Program-made: the position numbers and the translations under genes
Source: Liolophura sinensis
Lineage: Eukaryota > Mollusca > Polyplacophora > Chitonida > Chitonidae
Length of the DNA: 64,000 nucleotides
Reading direction: 5' to 3'
Assembly (NCBI RefSeq): GCF_032854445.1
Contig: NC_088302.1
Coordinates: 37,268,191-37,332,190 of the forward strand
Shown: in pieces, positions 59,976 to 64,000 of the stretch
Position numbering within the stretch: position 1 is the stretch's first letter
Layout of the letters: every line of letters begins with the position of its first letter
Notes under the pieces: generated by a model
Told to the model about the DNA's origin: nothing
Seen by the model: only the letters and a program-made list of their open reading frames with translations
The model's database searches: none

Positions 59976-60244
59976 GGGGCCTCCGTGGCTCAGTCGGTTA
60001 GCGCGCTAGCGCAGCGTAATGACCCAGGAGCCTCTCACCAATGCGGTCGCTGTGAGTTCAAGTCCAGCTCATGCTGGCTTCCTCTCCGGCCGTAAGTGGG
60101 AAGGCCTCCCAACAACCTGCGGATGGTCGTGGGTTTCCCCCGGGCTCTGACCGGTTTCCACCCACCATAATGCTGGCCGCCGACGTATAAGTGAAATATT
60201 CTTGAGTACGGAGTAAAACACCAATCAAATAAATAATAAATAAA
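59976..60244 (+). mobile_element. SINE-A, full length, reference copy
   Basis: This is the clearest sense-strand copy. The head runs GGGGCCTCCGTGGCTCAGTC, then GGTTAGCGCGC (A-box) and GTGAGTTCAAGTCCAGC (B-box). The body contains CTTCCTCTCCGGCCGTAAG, AACCTGCGGATGGTCGTGGG and CCACCATAATGCTGGCCGCC, and the 3' end GAAATATTCTTGAGTACG plus CACCAATCAAATAAATAA. A 12-bp target-site duplication with one mismatch flanks it: CTTAATGCTCTT at 59964-59975 and CTTAATGCTTTT at 60245-60256. Transcription by Pol III from the internal boxes is expected for such elements. Confidence 0.95.
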
Positions 60245-61522
60245 CTTAATGCTTTTATCAGTTACTTCAAAATTTACGTCTACAACAGGACATAAACGTA
60301 CAGGGGAACACCAAAACAACAGTTCTGGGGACATGCCTGCTCTTGCACACATTGCTTTTATCCAGAGTCCCGTTATCTTTACGTAAATGGAAATATATAT
60401 AGCCGTAATTAAAATTTGTGGAGACTGCCACAAAGCGCGCAAAATACGAAACTAATCTGGTAATCTCCCCGAGGAATACATTGTTTAACTTCTGTGAACC
60501 TGCTTAACTGTGCCGGTGATTGTTTCAATTAAAATAATCGTTCTTTACGGTTTGAAGTCAGGGGCTAGAGGTCGTCTGACCTGGGCAGTGTGAGAAACAA
60601 ATAAAATCATAAACGGATACAACCACTGTGATAAATATCGATTCGAACTCGCTGATAGTGAATTAAAATCGGTGAAAAAAACGAGAGATGCCCCGGCACG
60701 CTAGCTTCACTAGCCATGTGGAAGTCACTGTGTAATATCTCAGCCGAGCACGTCATTGTCTTATTGAGATGAAGTAATCCTCATGAATTTCTTTATTACC
60801 TTTCTGCAATTGTGGGGCGATCTTGTAATCATTGAACAATGGGCGACGCTAAAAATGACAAGTAAGGGTGTAAAGCAGGTGGTTGAGATACAAGTAGCAG
60901 AATAAAATAATATAATGTCAATGCTGATAAAATAAAATACGCTGAACTTTCATTGGTTCATTGTTTGATCGTTTGGTTGATTAATTGATTGATTCAAGAA
61001 AGTTTCAGATTAATGGGTGTAGGAAGTGCCCGGGGGTAGTCCGCTGACCTTCAGTATGATGCTGTCTTATCAATTGGACTGATTTCAAAGACAACAGCGA
61101 ATTAAGGACACCGAACTGCATGCTAACAACAATTACAGAAAGGTGATGTCATAGCACTCTCGAGAACAGAACAGACTAGTGACAAATAGAGTTTGAAGAA
61201 AGATGGCTACATCGTTTAAACAATGCCTATAAAAAAGTCCATATCTGAGAGGCAAAGGTTGTAAAATACAATTGTGTCACTACAAAACCGAACAAAAATG
61301 CATTACAACTAGAACATGGTGGTATACTTCGGCTGCTTTTCTGTCTCTTGTCACAATCATTCCTCGTCATTGACAGAAAAAACTTGGCACAGGGCTTGGA
61401 TGAATAATACAGATTTGATAAAAAAAGTTGGCAGTAGGGAAATGGTTAGGGGATGACACGTGCGTAGTTTACAACTCAATCCCCACCAAGCCAAACTCAT
61501 CCAAAAGATTGCTTCAGCAGCC
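60245..61522. other. no supported gene
   Basis: AT-rich sequence with short TTGATTGATT-type repeats near 60960-60995. No paired splice sites or repeats shared with the rest of the window are seen. Confidence 0.45.
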
Positions 61523-62970
61523 ATGGAGTTAATGTTACTGTCGGCTTTTGCAAGTCAAACAGGCCAAGACTGTATTCATGAGGCGGAAATTCCAATGGTG
61601 CGAGTCGCATTGATTATTATGTTAAACCTATAAATATGATACTCCCAACCATATACTGTTTCTCAATTTAGGCTGATTCATTGAAATCGCTAAAGGCTTT
61701 TTTTCGGCGCGTCGTTGACTCAGTCGAGTTTTAAAGCCAACCTCGGTAATCAATCGGTTATCGAGCGTTTGTCTGGCGTTAGAGCTTGGCCAAGACTCAG
61801 ATACTCGACCAGACAAAAGCTTGTGGAACAGGTTTTAAAGGCGTGGGAAAGATCATGGGCAGTCATGGTAAGCCATTGTTTTTTTCACTTTATGCAATGA
61901 GTTTGGTTTAATTGGGCCCAGTGCAATTTCATTAACGGCCTGTACAGGTGATTTAGACACACCTCTGCATTCCGTCTGGTCAGTTCGACGCATGGTTTTA
62001 TTTAACGTCAGGACAACTCGGCGTCTTAATCCAACACCATCTAGATATACATGTACATACAAATCTTCTATGTGGGCTCTGTGTAAAGTGCCTCTGTAGA
62101 TATACCAGAAAATAAGGTCGGCAAACACGATTTGGTGCATAGAGTAACACAAATCCTTTTTTACGTTTGATCAAACGCTTTAATATGTGTACATAGACAC
62201 TGGATTAGATAAAGAGAAATATATAATCGTACACTGAGCAGTGAAAACTTCAAACAAATGCTTCTTCGACCGTGCTGCAAACTTTTCCATGGTTTCTTGT
62301 CCAGGTTCATTCTTCGGGTGGAATTTGGATTTCTGGTACATTCTTTTTCATTATTCGTGTGCAAAATAAAAAAGCCGTACGGCGCAATGGCCAGAAGCCC
62401 TCTCGCCATGCAATCGCTGTGAGCTGGGCTGACTTCCTCTCCGGTGAAGAAGGCCTTCCGGCAACCTGCGGATGATCGTGGGTTTCTTCCGGGCTGCCCC
62501 CAGTTTCCTCCTACCATAATGCTACCCACCGTCGTCGTAAAAGAGAAATATTTTTGAGTACACCAACAAAACAAATAAATAAACCCAGTTAATATTCCTA
62601 ACCTTCCATGTTAAAGACACAGGTCCAGCTGTTTTATTTCCTTCGCTATTAAGAAGGAATTAATTATTAAGACATAATAATTTATCACTAATGTCAGACT
62701 TTAAAACTATCCTGATTTCAAAATATTTGTTCAATGTTTTTTTAATTGAACTGGTCACAAAAACCAAACTAGGACCACATCTCCATAACCTTTGATGTTA
62801 TTAAAAATATCTTACCCGTTTCTTTTTCTGACCAGGGGAATTACTGTGCAAAGAAATGTTTTCAAGGAAAATCCAATAGGGAACTCCCTGCCTTTAACAA
62901 AACAGTCCAAAGCTATGTACTCGATTATTCATCCGTGTTGTACATCACATTTTTTCGGTGTATATATTGA
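61523..62970 (+). CDS. possible three-exon gene, unidentified
   Basis: ATG at 61523 has an ideal context (CAGCAGCCATGG). Exon 1, 61523-61597, reads MELMLLSAFASQTGQDC and would end at a weak donor (GTGCGA). Exon 2, 61724-61867, follows CGTCGTTGACTCAG, starts and ends in phase 0 with donor GTAAGC, and has a helix-like, tryptophan-rich end (QKLVEQVLKAWERSWAVM). Exon 3, 62836-62970, follows TTTCTTTTTCTGACCAG in phase 0 (GNYCAKKCFQGKSNREL) and stops at TGA. All three agree in phase, giving about 117 residues. No family is recognised. Exon 2 is the most convincing; exon 1's donor and exon 3's frame are uncertain. Confidence 0.3.
62379..62583 (+). mobile_element. SINE-A, diverged, degraded head
   Basis: The body is clear (GACTTCCTCTCCGG; CCGGCAACCTGCGGATGATC; CTCCTACCATAATGCTACCC) and the tail is AACAAAACAAATAAATAAAC. 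The head is degraded and the B-box has lost its middle. It lies in the intron between candidate exons 61724-61867 and 62836-62970. Confidence 0.88.
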
Positions 62971-63180
62971 CCTGTCATATCTGTGTATCCTAGGAGCATA
63001 TGGTACGGCCTGTGCCTCTTCACTGCTATAACTGTAGGTTTTTATAGCCATTTTACGAATTTGTTGTTTGGTTGTAAAGTTTACATAGATAAAAACTGAC
63101 TATACGATTTAATAACGTATGTGTAAATTACCAAGATGTTTAACGTTAGACTTACCTGACGACGAATTCCCCAGCACCAT

Positions 63181-63192
63181 CCCCCCCCCCCC
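63181..63192 (+). repeat. poly(C) tract
   Basis: Twelve consecutive C bases, a simple-sequence tract that is also a likely place for length errors in the assembly. Confidence 0.9.
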
Positions 63193-63699
63193 AATCACTA
63201 TCCCCTTCAAGTTAACAAACCATTAGTTAAGTATTCCTCGCCGTTATTTACCAAACTTGGTCGTGCCTTAATGCTGAGGTGCTCTGGTCAAGCTGGCGCC
63301 GATGAACCCATACCCTCATGGTAATCTAGGGCTGATGAATAAACCATGTTGCCCTAGGTATCTTGGAAGTGGAACAGACACTTTGACTGTAGCTAGTTTG
63401 AGGGTGACCAGGACATAAACTGGTAGGCCGCTGAGCTGTACGATTTTAGCGCAGCCACACATGAAGGCCACGGTAAAAGTCATGAACTGCTTAGTTATGC
63501 CATTTTTACACGTTTACATCGATGCATGTAAATGTAATGACACCCGCAAAATCAGGTGTAGCTGTCAGAGTGTCAGAACTCAACATTTCAGAAGTTACTC
63601 CAATCGGATAAATCATAGCGCAGTACTTATGATTTTTTGAAAAGGTTACGAACTCACCTCGAAGAAGTAGGTGGTGTTACAATTTATAAATTGATTTTA

Positions 63700-63780
63700 C
63701 TTATTTATTTGATTGTTGTTTTAGGTCGTACTTAAGAATATTTCGCTTACCCGACGGCGGTCAGCATTATGGTGGAAGGG
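63700..63780 (-). mobile_element. SINE-A 3' end fragment
   Basis: The tail TTATTTATTTGATTGTTGTT and the block through GCGGTCAGCATTATGGTGG match SINE-A. Similarity ends abruptly afterwards, so the copy is 5' truncated. Confidence 0.85.
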
Positions 63781-64000
63781 TAATTTTTAAGTAGTTTTGC
63801 CTGTTAAAGCAAAGGGGTAGTGTAACAGCAGAGAATGGCGAGTGTTTAGACAGCTTGGATCCGATTTAATGGGAACAAACTGGATCGTTATAATCATGTA
63901 GATATACACCTATGTATCAGTCTGTTAAAAACATTTTACGCCAATAATGGGTACTGTCTCCGTAGAAGACATTAGAAATGAAACACGTCAGATACAGGCA

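Noticed and set aside
59976-60100. Genuine tRNA gene
   Set aside because: The A- and B-boxes belong to the SINE head, which does not close into a proper acceptor stem and continues into the SINE body. The same applies to the SINE-B heads.
60035-60442. 135-codon minus-strand frame
   Set aside because: About half of it is the antisense of a full-length SINE-A with an intact target duplication; the rest is intergenic.
62161-62574. 137-codon minus-strand frame
   Set aside because: It starts in the tail and runs through the body of a SINE-A copy; similar frames arise in most SINE-A copies.

Overview
This is nuclear DNA from an animal, most likely a mollusc or another lophotrochozoan. The evidence is intron-containing genes with GT/AG borders, AT-rich intergenic DNA, AATAAA poly(A) signals, and many tRNA-derived SINEs of a type common in molluscan genomes. 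No rRNA, CRISPR, operon or prokaryotic feature is visible. The species cannot be told from the sequence alone.

Layout. 1-3.3 kb holds no gene I can support. 3.3-8.6 kb is repeat-rich, with SINEs, a 550-bp MITE-like element and a short duplicated block. About 8.6-25.5 kb is a decayed array of three related segments, A (8.64-12.4), B (13.2-19.4) and C (19.7-25.5), carrying shared and private SINE copies and a 48-bp minisatellite found only in C. 25.6-26.4 kb is a 34-bp minisatellite. 27.5-31.5 kb has SINEs, a G-quadruplex candidate and no supported gene.

The best gene, 32419-38644 (+), has nine exons, all splicing in phase, and encodes 339 residues. It has three regularly placed amphipathic helices that fit the hydrophobic pattern of A-kinase anchoring (RII-binding) helices, and it appears to have grown by duplication of a two-exon module. 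A TATA box and two perfect CRE palindromes lie upstream, and a poly(A) signal lies downstream.

38.9-53.9 kb is a mosaic of repeats: an inverted-repeat pair, direct repeats, a Penelope-like repeat knot, an irregular tandem repeat and the second MITE copy. It also holds candidate exons that I can join only in part. 54.6-58.3 kb has two tandem paralogues for secreted leucine-rich-repeat proteins: the first intact (450 aa), the second shorter and frameshifted. Both start directly after a splice acceptor. 59.9-63.8 kb holds a full-length SINE, three possible exons of another gene and SINE fragments.

Confidence is high for the 339-aa gene, the intact LRR gene and the SINEs with target-site duplications. 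It is moderate for the segmental duplications and the MITE pair, and low for the partial gene models. Repeat borders are by-eye estimates, mostly good to about 10 bp for SINEs and 50-200 bp for the large duplications.
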